NCBI RefSeq assembly: GCF_963675065.1
Contig: NZ_OY775906.1
Location: 908,001-972,000 of the forward strand
DNA length: 64,000 bases
Direction: 5' to 3'
Source: an uncultured Draconibacterium sp.
GTDB taxonomy: Bacteria; Bacteroidota; Bacteroidia; Bacteroidales; Prolixibacteraceae
Numbering within the stretch: position 1 is the first letter of the stretch; every line of letters starts with the position of its first letter. This document shows, piece by piece, positions 1 through 9,372 of the stretch. The notes below the pieces were generated by a model. It did no database searches. It had not been told where the DNA came from and saw nothing but the letters and a program-made list of their open reading frames with translations. Made by a program: the position numbers and the translations under genes.

Positions 1-683
1 ACATTAATTCTTGTGTTTGTAAGGTATTTGTTGGTTAGATTATTTAAGTTATTGAACACCAATATATAGGTTTGGTTAGGTTCTGCATTTCGTTGTGTTA
101 GCGAAAAATTGAAGAATTTATTTGTAAATGGTTCATTAAAATTAACTTCCTGGCTAATATCAATCTTTTCAACATAATTATTCAAATCTGTTTCACCTTT
201 AATATTAACCTTGTACTTCAAATCACTTATTATTTCTATCTCAATAGGAACATCCTGAGCATTAATTGCGTTTGGGGGCTGCGACAAGTTAAATGGTTGG
301 TTATTATAAAGATCAGAATTGTATAGTTTTTGTTTTTTATACCAAGAATAATCCCAGTTCAAATTATCTAATGCCTTGCGGTATAATGTAAAAGAGCGAA
401 GTATTCCAATTTGATTTTCTATATTGCTATTAGGCATATTAATTATTGAATTTTCGAATGGTAAGAAATTGTTAATTGAATTATCTTCATTAATAATCAG
501 AATCCTGCTTTTTACCAGAAACAATTCGGGTGAGTTTTTTGTGAATAGATATCCTGATATCAGTCCAATAATACAAAAGAGTAGAAACCATGGCCACTTC
601 TTAATGTATTTGAAGAGAAGATTCCTGGTTCTTTCTTTTTCGTGTGTATCAATAAATTTTATTACTTCTTCAATATTATCCAT
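1..683 (-). CDS. Wzz-type polysaccharide copolymerase (partial, C-terminus outside window)
   Basis: Reading leftward from an ATG at 683 gives an uninterrupted frame to the window edge (227 codons). After about 28 mostly charged residues there is one hydrophobic segment (residues about 31-50, WPWFLLFCIIGLISGYLF). A periplasmic-type domain follows, with a stretch naming a new subdomain start (KSRILIINEDNSINN). This is the layout of the N-terminal half of a Wzz/GumC chain-length determinant, an inner-membrane protein that sets polymer length and works with the Wza exporter and Wzy polymerase. It lies 11 bp downstream of the export lipoprotein and is the last visible gene of the operon. The C-terminal part, including any fused tyrosine kinase, cannot be judged. 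Confidence 0.8.
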   Translation of the reverse strand, partial: MDNIEEVIKFIDTHEKERTRNLLFKYIKKWPWFLLFCIIGLISGYLFTKNSPELFLVKSRILIINEDNSINNFLPFENSIINMPNSNIENQIGILRSFTLYRKALDNLNWDYSWYKKQKLYNSDLYNNQPFNLSQPPNAINAQDVPIEIEIISDLKYKVNIKGETDLNNYVEKIDISQEVNFNEPFTNKFFNFSLTQRNAEPNQTYILVFNNLNNLTNKYLTNTRIN

Positions 684-694
684 TGGTTACGTTT

Positions 695-1480
695 TTAAAG
701 AGATAAAAACAATGCTGCTGCTACCAATAAAGTAGAAACCGTTGATAAGATTCTGGAATACGTATCGTTGTTTTGTGTACGCCGCTTAAGTTTGCTGGGA
801 GGAATATATACCAAGTCGTTTGGTTGTAAATTAAATGCCTCTGTATAATAAACACTATTGTTTGTGAGGTCAAGATTATAAGTTAGAATATTATCTGATG
901 TTTCTCTTTTTACGATAACATTTTTAAGGTCAGCAAATTCGGTTATGCCACTAGCCATACTAATAGCATCATATATTGTGAGATGACCTTCATAATTGTA
1001 ATAAATTCCCGGATGCGTTAATTCTCCGCTAACATTAACTTTAAAATTTATGAGTTTTACCTGCACTGTTGGTTCTTTTAGGTATTCCTGTGCTTGTGTC
1101 TTTAAATATTCCTGTGCTTGCTCTAAAGTAAGCCCAGCCAAATTAATTTTACCTAAAATCGGCAAGGTGATTGTTGAATCAGAGGAAACCTTATATCCGT
1201 TTATAAAGCGACTTGTCGGAGAACCATACATTTGCTCAGTCCCTGAACTTAATCCGTTTACGGCCAGACTAGGATTAAAAAGTTGATTTACTTCCTGATC
1301 AAGAGTTAGTACTCTAATATATAAAATGTCATTGGGTTTAATTTGATGTTTCTTTGGTATTAAAGGTCTGGATTCGTATTCCTGCTGTACCGCCTGAAAC
1401 ATAGTAATATCTTTGGGGCTTCTGCAAGCTGCAGGGGCAAGTAACAGTAATAAAAGCACATAAGAAATAGTATTCTTCAT
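695..1480 (-). CDS. Polysaccharide export outer-membrane lipoprotein (Wza/OPX family)
   Basis: A 261-residue protein with a lipoprotein signal peptide whose acceptor is Cys19 (LAPAAC). The Poly_export domain follows (KPNDILYIRV through the SDSTITLPILGKI strand, residues about 48-145), then an SLBB-type domain (VSGELTHPGIYY, about 150-235) and a hydrophobic C-terminal segment (about 243-261). Proteins of this family form the outer-membrane channel for capsule or exopolysaccharide. The short size and C-terminal membrane segment are typical of Bacteroidota OPX proteins. An 8-residue repeat (QEYLKTQA then QEYLK) reflects a 24-bp tandem duplication at 1077-1124. The gene sits directly before the Wzz gene, as expected for a functional pair. 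Confidence 0.93.
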   Translation of the reverse strand: MKNTISYVLLLLLLAPAACRSPKDITMFQAVQQEYESRPLIPKKHQIKPNDILYIRVLTLDQEVNQLFNPSLAVNGLSSGTEQMYGSPTSRFINGYKVSSDSTITLPILGKINLAGLTLEQAQEYLKTQAQEYLKEPTVQVKLINFKVNVSGELTHPGIYYNYEGHLTIYDAISMASGITEFADLKNVIVKRETSDNILTYNLDLTNNSVYYTEAFNLQPNDLVYIPPSKLKRRTQNNDTYSRILSTVSTLLVAAALFLSL

Positions 1481-1537
1481 TTTATTGGTTTTTGATTATT
1501 CCATTCATATTGGACTACTATTTTAGAATCCAATTCG

Positions 1538-2203
1538 TTAAAATGATGCTTCTTCTATTGTTTCTACAATAAGTTGAATAGCTGAATTATTAGTTGCTTT
1601 TGATGGATTTATTTCCTTTAAAACAACACAAGGATTACCGGCAGCAATAACATTTGCCGGAATGAATTTTGTAACAACTGAATTTGCACCTATTATTGAA
1701 TTTTCACCTATTGTTACTCCTTTTAATACTAAAGAATTAGCTCCAAGCCAAACATTGTTTTTAATTACAACTGCTTGAGGATTCGAGGTACGGGGATCAT
1801 CAAGATGCCCATCACCATCTGTAATTGTTGTATTGGCTCCAGCTCTGACATTATTGCCAATAATGATTGATTTAAAAGATCCGATAGTTGTTCCACTAAA
1901 ACCGCAGTTATTTCCAATTGTAAGACTCGCATTCTTGTTTTTGGTTGCAATTATGCATGGGTGGTTTATGCCAAAAACATTATGCCTTGAACTCATGGAG
2001 AAATAACACCCTTCACCTATAGTAATTTTCGTTGATGGTAAACGCCTGATTATTATTGGGCCATCGAATTTAATCTTCGGAGAAAAATTAATACCCCACC
2101 ACTTTAGTTTGACAATATTGGGTATATAGTATCTTACAATAATTAATTTCTTAATTATTTCATGACAATAATGTGCATAATTCTTTAATTGTAACTTTTT
2201 CAT
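1538..2203 (-). CDS. Left-handed beta-helix (hexapeptide) acyltransferase
   Basis: A 221-residue protein. The first 55 residues are basic and amphipathic, and the remainder carries hexapeptide repeats (for example ITIGEGCYFS, LTIGNNCGFSG, IIIGNNVRAGANTTI, IGENSIIGANSVV) with the conserved H of the NH(P) turn region (FGINHPC). This is the fold of the WcaF/LacA/NodL O-acetyltransferases, which transfer acetyl or other acyl groups from CoA to sugars. Its place between the polymerase and exporter genes makes O-acylation of the repeat unit the likely job. The acceptor sugar cannot be told from the sequence. Confidence 0.85.
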   Translation of the reverse strand: MKKLQLKNYAHYCHEIIKKLIIVRYYIPNIVKLKWWGINFSPKIKFDGPIIIRRLPSTKITIGEGCYFSMSSRHNVFGINHPCIIATKNKNASLTIGNNCGFSGTTIGSFKSIIIGNNVRAGANTTITDGDGHLDDPRTSNPQAVVIKNNVWLGANSLVLKGVTIGENSIIGANSVVTKFIPANVIAAGNPCVVLKEINPSKATNNSAIQLIVETIEEASF

Positions 2204-2244
2204 ACTTATCTGGAGTTACTTAAATCAAATGAATCGTACTTGAC

Positions 2245-3594
2245 TTATTTATTAAGATTTCTTTGTTCTTTCGAGAATGAGATTAACTGGAAAAGTTCTG
2301 TTACTCTAAAAAGTAAATAAATGCAGTTGTTCGACAAGCTCCTGATTTTTTTCGACAGACATGCACCAATACAGAGCCAAAATAGAATATAGTCGATTGA
2401 ATAAGCTGGCAGCCCGAATGGGTACATAAGTATTAATCGTTCCAATACAATAAAAGCACAAATAATCGTCAGGTTGTTTTTTGTTCTATAAAAACCTAAA
2501 AACATGGCTCGTAATCCAATAATAACCAGCGGGATTAGACCAAGTAGTCCGGTTTTAAGAATTATTTGCAGATAACCAGACTCCACTTCAAGCCGGTGAC
2601 CGTAAGGAAATCGGAATACATTTTCATTTTCATTGTAAAGTTCTTGTAGTGTTATGAATCGAGGACTATAGGTTGTGCCTAACGCTCCTCTTCCAAATAA
2701 TAAATCAGGCCATTTTGAAAAATCAATGGCAAAATCCTCAAAAACCATGGTTCTCGTATCAGAATTTAAATTGTCTTTTTCATACGATTTAATATTTTCA
2801 ACAATCACGGGATCTGAAAAGTGTTTGCTTAACCTACCGGTGTAAATGTACATAAACCCACAAAATATAATTACAGCGGTAATAACGCCGGTAATTTTAA
2901 CTGAGATGTTTGTAATACTATTTAGTTTATTATTGATTCGGAAAGTTGATATTATAACCAAATAGTAGAATAATTTTGCAAACTGGTTACGCTCGCTGGT
3001 AATAACAAAAAACAGCATAACCACCACAATAGCCAGATAGGTGTACAAAACATATTCTTTCTCAAGTTTATCTTTATTAAGAAGAAAGAGTGGTAAAATA
3101 TAAGTTAAACGCCATAAGTAATTGTTCTCAAAAAAAAACAGGGAAGGACTTAAAATTAAAAAGATTACAATAAATATTTTAGAGAACTGCCATAATGAAA
3201 TGAACACTTTAAGATTGCCACCCCAAAACACAAATAACGGAGCCAGCAAAGCTGCCGAATAAAGTCTTCCGCCAAGAAATCGCGGCATCGTTGTTAAGTT
3301 GCTAAATGGAATATGAATTGACCTGAAAATACAAAAAATGAACCAGGTCAAAAGAATTCCAATCAAGATATTATCTTTTGCACTAAAACATGCCGAATTA
3401 ATAACCGGAAATTTAATGAGACCAACAATTATTATGATGTATGATAATGTATTAAACAGTAATCTATAGTGTTGCGCATTCAGGTTTAAACCTAAAACAA
3501 GAATAAAGGTTGCTATTATAGTACTACAATACAGCAGAATAATGCTATTCTTAAAATAATCTACCACTTTGTCAATACCTTTTAGTTTTATCAT
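2245..3594 (-). CDS. O-antigen/capsule polymerase (Wzy-like) or O-antigen ligase
   Basis: A 449-residue polytopic membrane protein with about 10-12 hydrophobic segments and one large polar loop (residues about 260-345). The loop contains DTRTMVFEDFAIDF and the FGRGALGT...HRLEVESGYLQIILKTGLLG motif typical of the Wzy_C (O-antigen ligase/polymerase) family. In a Wzx/Wzy-type cluster such a protein polymerises undecaprenyl-linked repeat units in the outer leaflet of the inner membrane. Wzx, Wza and Wzz homologues are all present in the same operon, so polymerase is a better call than ligase. Sequence alone does not separate the two. Confidence 0.82.
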   Translation of the reverse strand: MIKLKGIDKVVDYFKNSIILLYCSTIIATFILVLGLNLNAQHYRLLFNTLSYIIIIVGLIKFPVINSACFSAKDNILIGILLTWFIFCIFRSIHIPFSNLTTMPRFLGGRLYSAALLAPLFVFWGGNLKVFISLWQFSKIFIVIFLILSPSLFFFENNYLWRLTYILPLFLLNKDKLEKEYVLYTYLAIVVVMLFFVITSERNQFAKLFYYLVIISTFRINNKLNSITNISVKITGVITAVIIFCGFMYIYTGRLSKHFSDPVIVENIKSYEKDNLNSDTRTMVFEDFAIDFSKWPDLLFGRGALGTTYSPRFITLQELYNENENVFRFPYGHRLEVESGYLQIILKTGLLGLIPLVIIGLRAMFLGFYRTKNNLTIICAFIVLERLILMYPFGLPAYSIDYILFWLCIGACLSKKIRSLSNNCIYLLFRVTELFQLISFSKEQRNLNK

Positions 3595-3622
3595 TATTCA
3601 GGATAGCAGGGAGTTAACCAAC

Positions 3623-4477
3623 TTATCCCCCTGTTAAGGTTGTTTTGTTTCCGTTGTTTTCAATAATATCTATTATGCGATTAACGAATAGTGAGGAAAT
3701 TTTTGCAGCAAACTTTTTGTTAGGGTGGGGGTCGTTTATCGAATTTGCATATTCAGGTTTTATAAAAAAATCTCCATCGGTTTCAAGTTCTCTAAAATCC
3801 CATATAAATATATTGTCATTCTTCTCATCCCATTCTTTAATCATCCAGTCACTAAACAAGTTTGCCCTATTTGCAATGTCTTCTGTGGTTGCATTTTTAA
3901 CTAAAGCGGGGGGTGTCCATACAATAAACTTCGTAGTTGAAAACTCATGCATTTTCTTTTTTAGTGCATTGTACTGTAGCTTGTAATTTTCCAGTGTTTT
4001 TATCTTTGAATTTACGTTCGGATGTCCATCATTCTCTATAATACTGGAAACAGGAAAGCAGTGTTTCCAGATTATTATATCGTAAGTTTTGGTAAGTATT
4101 TCCAAAGTCGGTTCTTCCTGAAAGAGTGAGTCACCTGCATGCTTAACCCAAATGTTATAATAATCATATGGGTAGTTTTTCCACCCGTACGGTTTCTTCT
4201 TCGGGAAGTTCTGTGCATAAAATTCATATTGGGTATTATGTAGGGCATTGTACTTTTGAAATAACCTTTTAACATCTCCTCTCTTTGTTATTTTATACCA
4301 TATTTTATTATGATTTCCCCTTAATATATTCTTTCCGATACTATGATGCAAAAAGAGGATTTTAGTACTGTTATTCTCTTTCATACTGGTATCGTTTTTA
4401 CATTCAACAAACAGAACTATAATTATTGCCAAGAGCCAAACTGCACGTGTTTTCATTGAATGTATTGGTTGTAGCAT
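3623..4477 (-). CDS. SGNH-like putative lipoprotein/hydrolase of the capsule operon
   Basis: A 284-residue protein. A hydrophobic N-terminus ends at Cys26 (LFVEC), a plausible lipoprotein site. The preferred start may be the second Met (codon 8), which begins MKTRAVWLL. After it comes ILFLHHSIGKNILRG, resembling the first block of a family of SGNH-fold proteins, and near the C-terminus NDPHPNKK, which could supply the Asp/His pair. The fold call is weak because a clear GDS motif is missing. Its position between the acyl-AMP ligase and the polymerase suggests modification or de-modification of the glycan in the periplasm. Function unproven. Confidence 0.55.
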   Translation of the reverse strand: MLQPIHSMKTRAVWLLAIIIVLFVECKNDTSMKENNSTKILFLHHSIGKNILRGNHNKIWYKITKRGDVKRLFQKYNALHNTQYEFYAQNFPKKKPYGWKNYPYDYYNIWVKHAGDSLFQEEPTLEILTKTYDIIIWKHCFPVSSIIENDGHPNVNSKIKTLENYKLQYNALKKKMHEFSTTKFIVWTPPALVKNATTEDIANRANLFSDWMIKEWDEKNDNIFIWDFRELETDGDFFIKPEYANSINDPHPNKKFAAKISSLFVNRIIDIIENNGNKTTLTGG

Positions 4478-4557
4478 AGGTGTAAATAAAATTAAAACTT
4501 GTTTACGGGGATTTTTGAACGAACTGCGAATGCAATAAACATTATTAAACCAGCGTA

Positions 4558-6048
4558 TTATGTGGCTTTTACTTTTTTACCTGCAGAATTGATCTTCATC
4601 CCCTTCGCGAATTCAATGGTCTGAGGAATTTTATGACGATCAAGTTTTTCTCTGCAGAATGATTTCAGAACTTCTGCTGTTACAATCTGCTTTGCATTTT
4701 CTTTCAAAACTATTGTTGCTTTTATGGCTTCACCGGTTATATCATCATCAATTGCATCAATGGTACAGTCTACAACATCAGGGAAAGAAACAAGAACTTC
4801 CTCAATTTCTTTAGGACTGATTCGTCTTCCTGCCACTTTAATAATTTCTTTTTTTCGTGCAGTCAGGTAAATGTATCCGTCGCTGTCAATGGTACCAACA
4901 TCGCCGGTATATAACCATCCATCTTTTAGTGTCTTTTTTGTACTTTCAGCATCTTTATAATATCCCAGCATGATATTATCACCTTTTGCGATAATTTCAC
5001 CAATCTCTCCAGCTTGTATTTGTTGTCCGGTTTCATTTACAACCTTTAGCTGAACATCCGGGATACCGTGTCCAATGGAGCCCAATTTGTCATTTAAATC
5101 ATCCGGATTGAGGTACGAAAGCCGTGCGGTAGCTTCGGTTTGTCCATACATTACATAAAATTTGATGTCGGGGAAACAACGAATAAATTCGGAAATGAAT
5201 GTATTGTGTAGTTTACCACCAGCCTGAGTAACATATCGCAGTGTTGGGAATTTCCCTTTTTTAAAACTTTCTGATTTTCGTAGCAGGATTTGAAAATGAC
5301 TTGGAACACCAGCAAATCCTGTACATTTATATTTATTTATATCATTTAGTACAGTTCCAAGAAATATAAAAGTATTATTTAAAACCATGGAACCGCCAAC
5401 CCTTAAATGGGTGTGGAGAAGTGAAAGCCCGTAACAATAGAAAAAAGGCAGTACAACTTCCATAATATCTTTTTGAGAGAGTTTAAGGTATTTTATAATA
5501 GAATTTGTGTTGGCAATAATATTTTTATGGCTTAATACTACACCTTTTTGTTTGCCGGTTGAACCAGATGTGAAAATAATTTGTGCCGACAAATTCGAAT
5601 CAAAAGTATCATTGTTTTGATATTGACTTTCGTTACTTATCAAATCTAAATATTCGGTATCAGTTATGGTTTGTATTAACGGAAGGTTTAATTTGTTTCC
5701 TAATCTTTTTTCTAAAAAATACAGAACAGATTCACTTTTTTCGGCGATATAATGGAAATTGCCGATTTCAATTGATGGATTTAGTGGCACGCACACATTC
5801 CCTGATAACATTATTCCGAAATAACAAACCAGAAAAAAACGATTGTTATTACTTACCAATAAAATATTTTTCTGACTTCCAAATTTCTTAGAAAGATAAG
5901 TGGCCATTTTCGAACTTTGTTCATAAAGACTGGAATATGATATTGTTTCTTTATTTCCTAAAACAAAATCTTTGTCAAGTCTGGCAGTTTTTTCAAATAA
6001 ATACTGAGTTGCATTCATGGTAGTTTTAATTGAAAATTGAATTGGCAA
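4558..6048 (-). CDS. AMP-dependent acyl/amino-acyl ligase (class I adenylate-forming)
   Basis: A 496-residue adenylate-forming enzyme. It has the P-loop-like motif IIFTSGSTGKQKGVV, the MYGQTEATARLSYL motif, the YTGDVG motif, the RKKEIIKVAGRRISPKEIEE hinge and a C-terminal AGKKVKAT segment with the likely catalytic Lys. Such enzymes activate a carboxylic acid as acyl-AMP and pass it to CoA or to an acyl carrier protein. A small carrier protein, an amidotransferase and an amidoligase lie upstream in the same operon. I infer that it loads an acyl or amino-acyl group used to decorate the polysaccharide. The first ATG of the frame (6019) may be the real start, giving MNATQYLFEKTARL. Confidence 0.85.
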   Translation of the reverse strand: MPIQFSIKTTMNATQYLFEKTARLDKDFVLGNKETISYSSLYEQSSKMATYLSKKFGSQKNILLVSNNNRFFLVCYFGIMLSGNVCVPLNPSIEIGNFHYIAEKSESVLYFLEKRLGNKLNLPLIQTITDTEYLDLISNESQYQNNDTFDSNLSAQIIFTSGSTGKQKGVVLSHKNIIANTNSIIKYLKLSQKDIMEVVLPFFYCYGLSLLHTHLRVGGSMVLNNTFIFLGTVLNDINKYKCTGFAGVPSHFQILLRKSESFKKGKFPTLRYVTQAGGKLHNTFISEFIRCFPDIKFYVMYGQTEATARLSYLNPDDLNDKLGSIGHGIPDVQLKVVNETGQQIQAGEIGEIIAKGDNIMLGYYKDAESTKKTLKDGWLYTGDVGTIDSDGYIYLTARKKEIIKVAGRRISPKEIEEVLVSFPDVVDCTIDAIDDDITGEAIKATIVLKENAKQIVTAEVLKSFCREKLDRHKIPQTIEFAKGMKINSAGKKVKAT

Positions 6049-6079
6049 ATATTGCAGGCAGTTGATACGAGATTATTTA

Positions 6080-7081
6080 TTAATAATGGATCGGCGGCAT
6101 TCTTAAGTAATTCGTCGTTTGCATTTTTCGTCTGAAATTTGTGTATATACTTTCAACTTCTTCTTCGGTAAAATTCAATTCTGCAGCAACTTCCGCAGCA
6201 GAGTATCCATTCTCCCATCCATGCCATAACGGATCCATAATATTAAAAGGAAGTTGGAAAAAGAAGTCTTCCTGGGTTTGTTCTGCTGAATAAGTATCCG
6301 TTGTTGGTGTTCGTTTGATTATTCCATCGGGCACACCCAGGAAATGAGCTAATTGATAAACCTGTGTTTTTAACATATGGCCAATTGGCATCACATCGGC
6401 ACCGCCATCGCCGTATTTAACAAAAAAACCTTGTCGTACCTCTTGTTTATTAGGCGTACCAATAACAGCATAATGATTTGCTTCGGCATGGTAATAAAGC
6501 ATCGACATCCGACTTCGTTGCTTAAAATTTGATGCAGCAACAATTTGCAGGTATTCTTTCAGTGGCAATCTTTTACTTTCAACTTCTCCGTTGCTAAAAT
6601 GAACGGTAGCATAAAATATCGGTGGTAATTTCATATTAATTACCTGTTGCTTAATCTCAATTTTAAATTTATCCTCATTCGGATTAAAATCGGGAATTAC
6701 ACTTTTAACGGCTTCGTCTCTTCTTGCATAACAGCCAAATCCATTTAGTGCGGCAGTTATATCCTCCTCAATTGTTTTAATACCAAATTTACCGGCAAGT
6801 TCCAATGCTAGTGTTTTGCTATCTGAACTTGAATCACGATCCGGCATTATAATGCCAAGTACATTTTTTGCACCTAAAGCCCGGGAAGTGAGTGCAAGGG
6901 TTACGGCAGAATCAATTCCACCACTAATACCAACCACACCACCTCTTCTTTTAAGCACTTTAGAAACATCATTTTTTAGATGTTCGGTAATGTTCAACAC
7001 TGTTTGTTCAACATCCGTTAGTTTTACAATATCACTTGAGAATGCTGGTTTCTTTGCAATGGTTTTTAACGAGATATTCAT
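6080..7081 (-). CDS. NAD-synthase-like ATP-dependent amidoligase
   Basis: A 333-residue protein of the NadE fold. It has the PP-loop SGGIDS at residues 53-58, KQRSRMSMLYYHAEANHYAVIGTPNK, and FFVKYGDGGADVMPIGHMLKTQVYQLA. The substrate-proximal TPTTDTYSAEQTQEDF departs from the usual DLxPxQTDE of housekeeping NAD synthases (TQE in place of TDE). The first 50 bp overlap the 3' end of the asparagine-synthase gene, so the two are probably translated together. In this operon the enzyme more likely makes an amide on a sugar acid or on a carrier-bound acid than NAD. A role in NAD synthesis cannot be excluded. Confidence 0.78.
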   Translation of the reverse strand: MNISLKTIAKKPAFSSDIVKLTDVEQTVLNITEHLKNDVSKVLKRRGGVVGISGGIDSAVTLALTSRALGAKNVLGIIMPDRDSSSDSKTLALELAGKFGIKTIEEDITAALNGFGCYARRDEAVKSVIPDFNPNEDKFKIEIKQQVINMKLPPIFYATVHFSNGEVESKRLPLKEYLQIVAASNFKQRSRMSMLYYHAEANHYAVIGTPNKQEVRQGFFVKYGDGGADVMPIGHMLKTQVYQLAHFLGVPDGIIKRTPTTDTYSAEQTQEDFFFQLPFNIMDPLWHGWENGYSAAEVAAELNFTEEEVESIYTNFRRKMQTTNYLRMPPIHY

Positions 7082-9044
7082 TTTCCGATCTGATTGTGCA
7101 TGAAATCAATTCATTAATATTTAGATGTCTGAATTCTTTAATAAACAGTTTGTGTAATAGCTGAGTAGAAAGTATTGCTGTAAGTGCCATATTGTCAACC
7201 TCCGAATGTTCTCTATTTATCGTCATTTTGTTTAGTAATTTGGAGACTGACTCGTAATTGAAAATACCCGTACTCTGCAATGCTTTTTTGTTTAGTTCCG
7301 ATTTTACATACCCTGGCACATGTTCGCCGAGAAAACTATTATGGATAGGAGCCCGGTAAGCCTGTTTCGGTCTTTTCAGAATCTCATCCGGTAATCTTCC
7401 TTTCATTACTGATTTTAACAACACTTTTTCATTTAAACCTTTTAATTTGAATTCCGGTGGCAATGAAGCGCAGAATTCGATAATACGATGGTCAAGAAAC
7501 GGATACCGTCCTTCAACCGAATTTGCCATTCCCATCCGGTCTCCCTGCGATGATAACAGATAGCCTGCAAGAAATACTGTGGTTTCTATGTATTGTGCTT
7601 TGGCCAGAGAATCCAAATGATTGATTTTGCCATTTAGTTTTTTGAGAATTATTGAATTAGGATTAAAGGACGATAGTTTATCAAGTATATCAGGATGAAA
7701 ATGCCGGATAATATTTGATGAATTTTTCCATCTTAACAAATGAGAATATATTGGCGAATCTGTTTCAGTAAGTTTATACGCAAAAAACATTCTAAGAACG
7801 TTCGGATTTGCATTTTGTAAGGATGGAATATAAGGATACAGTTTTTTTAAAAGTAGTGGGCGAATTTTGGAATCCGGATATTTAGACCAAAAATGTCGTA
7901 TTTTATTTTCCTTAAAAATATTATATCCTGCCAATAATTCGTCGGCACCTTCTCCTGTAATCACAACTTTAATATTGTTTTCTCTTACCTTATTCGACAG
8001 GCTATACATTGGAGAAGGAGAAGTACGTAGTAAAGGTATTTCGCTATGCCAAATTACCTTTGGAAAGTTTTTACCTACTTCATGCGTTGTACACTTATGG
8101 CCTGTATGTTCTGTCTTAAAATATTCTGATGCCAGCTTTTGGTAATGTGATTCATCAAACTCGCTCTCTGTAAATCCAATTGAGAAAGTTCGGAGTATAT
8201 CAGGCCTTATCTCTTTAATATATGCAGTTGTTGCGCTGGAATCGATTCCTCCACTTAAATATGCGGCAACCGGAACATCTGCCCGTAAGCGTATTTTTAT
8301 CGAGTCCCGAAAAAGCTCATCAAATTCTGCTTTAGCTTCTTCAAAATTACCCTGGTAATAATTTCCTTCAGTGGCAAAATCTAAATCCCAATACTTTTCA
8401 ATTCTTATCTGTCCGTTTTTGTATTTAATGAAATGCCCCGGCGGACACTCTTTTATATCTTCAAATATTGTATTTGGCGAAATTGTTGTCCAAAATGTGA
8501 ATGTTTCTGCCAAACCGTTAACTGATATTTTTCGATTAACTTTTGGGTGTTCAAAAATGGCTTTTATTTCCGATCCATATACAAACAGATTTGCAGAATT
8601 GTAGTAAAACAATGGCCGAATTCCGATTCTGTCTCTTGCTAAAAATAGTTCCTTCTTGTGGTTATCCCATATCGAAAATGCAAATTGACCATTTAGTTTT
8701 GAGAGACAATCTTCCCCAAACTCTTCGTATAAATGGATGATTACCTCTGTATCAGATTGCGTTCTGAAAAAATGGCCTTTTGATTTTAGTTCATTTCGAA
8801 GCTCAATATAATTGAATATTTCTCCGTTAAAAACAATCCAAAGATTCAGGTCTTCATTGGGCAGTGGTTGCTGACCATTGACAATGTCAATTATACTCAG
8901 CCTGACATTCCCAAAACCAAAATGCTTGTTGAGATAGATTCCGCACTCATCAGGGCCTCGGTGATGAATGCGAGAAAGCATTCGGTTAATTATTGTTTGG
9001 TTTGCTTGATTGTTTGAATCAAAATAACCGGCGATACCACACAT
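7032..9044 (-). CDS. asnB: Glutamine-dependent asparagine synthase-like amidotransferase
   Basis: A 670-residue protein with both AsnB domains. The N-terminal class II glutaminase begins MCGIAGYF with nucleophile Cys2 and carries RIHHRGPD, FNGEIFNY and RLSIID. The C-terminal ATP-pyrophosphatase domain has SGGIDSS at residues 264-270, then GEGADELLAGY. It is longer than E. coli AsnB (about 550) and close to the exopolysaccharide-associated amidotransferases. Known relatives in exosortase/EPS loci sit with an acyl-AMP ligase and an acyl carrier protein, as here. Likely role: amidation of a sugar carboxylate or carrier-bound intermediate during polysaccharide assembly. Confidence 0.85.
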   Translation of the reverse strand: MCGIAGYFDSNNQANQTIINRMLSRIHHRGPDECGIYLNKHFGFGNVRLSIIDIVNGQQPLPNEDLNLWIVFNGEIFNYIELRNELKSKGHFFRTQSDTEVIIHLYEEFGEDCLSKLNGQFAFSIWDNHKKELFLARDRIGIRPLFYYNSANLFVYGSEIKAIFEHPKVNRKISVNGLAETFTFWTTISPNTIFEDIKECPPGHFIKYKNGQIRIEKYWDLDFATEGNYYQGNFEEAKAEFDELFRDSIKIRLRADVPVAAYLSGGIDSSATTAYIKEIRPDILRTFSIGFTESEFDESHYQKLASEYFKTEHTGHKCTTHEVGKNFPKVIWHSEIPLLRTSPSPMYSLSNKVRENNIKVVITGEGADELLAGYNIFKENKIRHFWSKYPDSKIRPLLLKKLYPYIPSLQNANPNVLRMFFAYKLTETDSPIYSHLLRWKNSSNIIRHFHPDILDKLSSFNPNSIILKKLNGKINHLDSLAKAQYIETTVFLAGYLLSSQGDRMGMANSVEGRYPFLDHRIIEFCASLPPEFKLKGLNEKVLLKSVMKGRLPDEILKRPKQAYRAPIHNSFLGEHVPGYVKSELNKKALQSTGIFNYESVSKLLNKMTINREHSEVDNMALTAILSTQLLHKLFIKEFRHLNINELISCTIRSENEYLVKNHCKETSILK

Positions 9045-9055
9045 CAGAAATGATT

Positions 9056-9313
9056 TTACAACATTGATTTTTTCCTGTCAATAAACGCTACAATGGCATT
9101 AATTGATTTGAAATTTTCCGGCATCAGTTCGGTATCGGCTACTTCAATTCCATATTCATCGGTAATATGACTAATCAGATTTAGAAAACCTAATGAATCA
9201 AATATACCTTGTTCGAATAGCAAGGTTTCATCTTTTAGTTCTTCAGGTTTGGTAAAACTAACTTCTGAAATAAACTCCCTTATCTTTTCTGTTTGTATAA
9301 CACTAACTTCCAT
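9056..9313 (-). CDS. Acyl carrier protein
   Basis: An 85-residue protein with the four-helix acyl carrier layout. The phosphopantetheine attachment Ser is Ser40 in the motif GIFDSLGFL, preceded by the acidic helix LKDETLLFEQ. The usual DSL signature is intact. It would carry an acyl or amino-acyl thioester made by the AMP ligase of the same operon. It starts 11 bp from the AsnB-like gene and has no fatty-acid synthesis genes beside it, so it is a dedicated carrier and not the housekeeping AcpP. Confidence 0.85.
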   Translation of the reverse strand: MEVSVIQTEKIREFISEVSFTKPEELKDETLLFEQGIFDSLGFLNLISHITDEYGIEVADTELMPENFKSINAIVAFIDRKKSML

Positions 9314-9372
9314 GAGCTTAGTTTTAATATTTGTTTACATGTTGTATTTATACCTGTTTTTAGATGAACTTA

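Noticed and set aside
6080..7081. Housekeeping NAD synthase
   Set aside because: Not excluded, but operon context and the TQE in place of TDE favour a glycan-related amidoligase.
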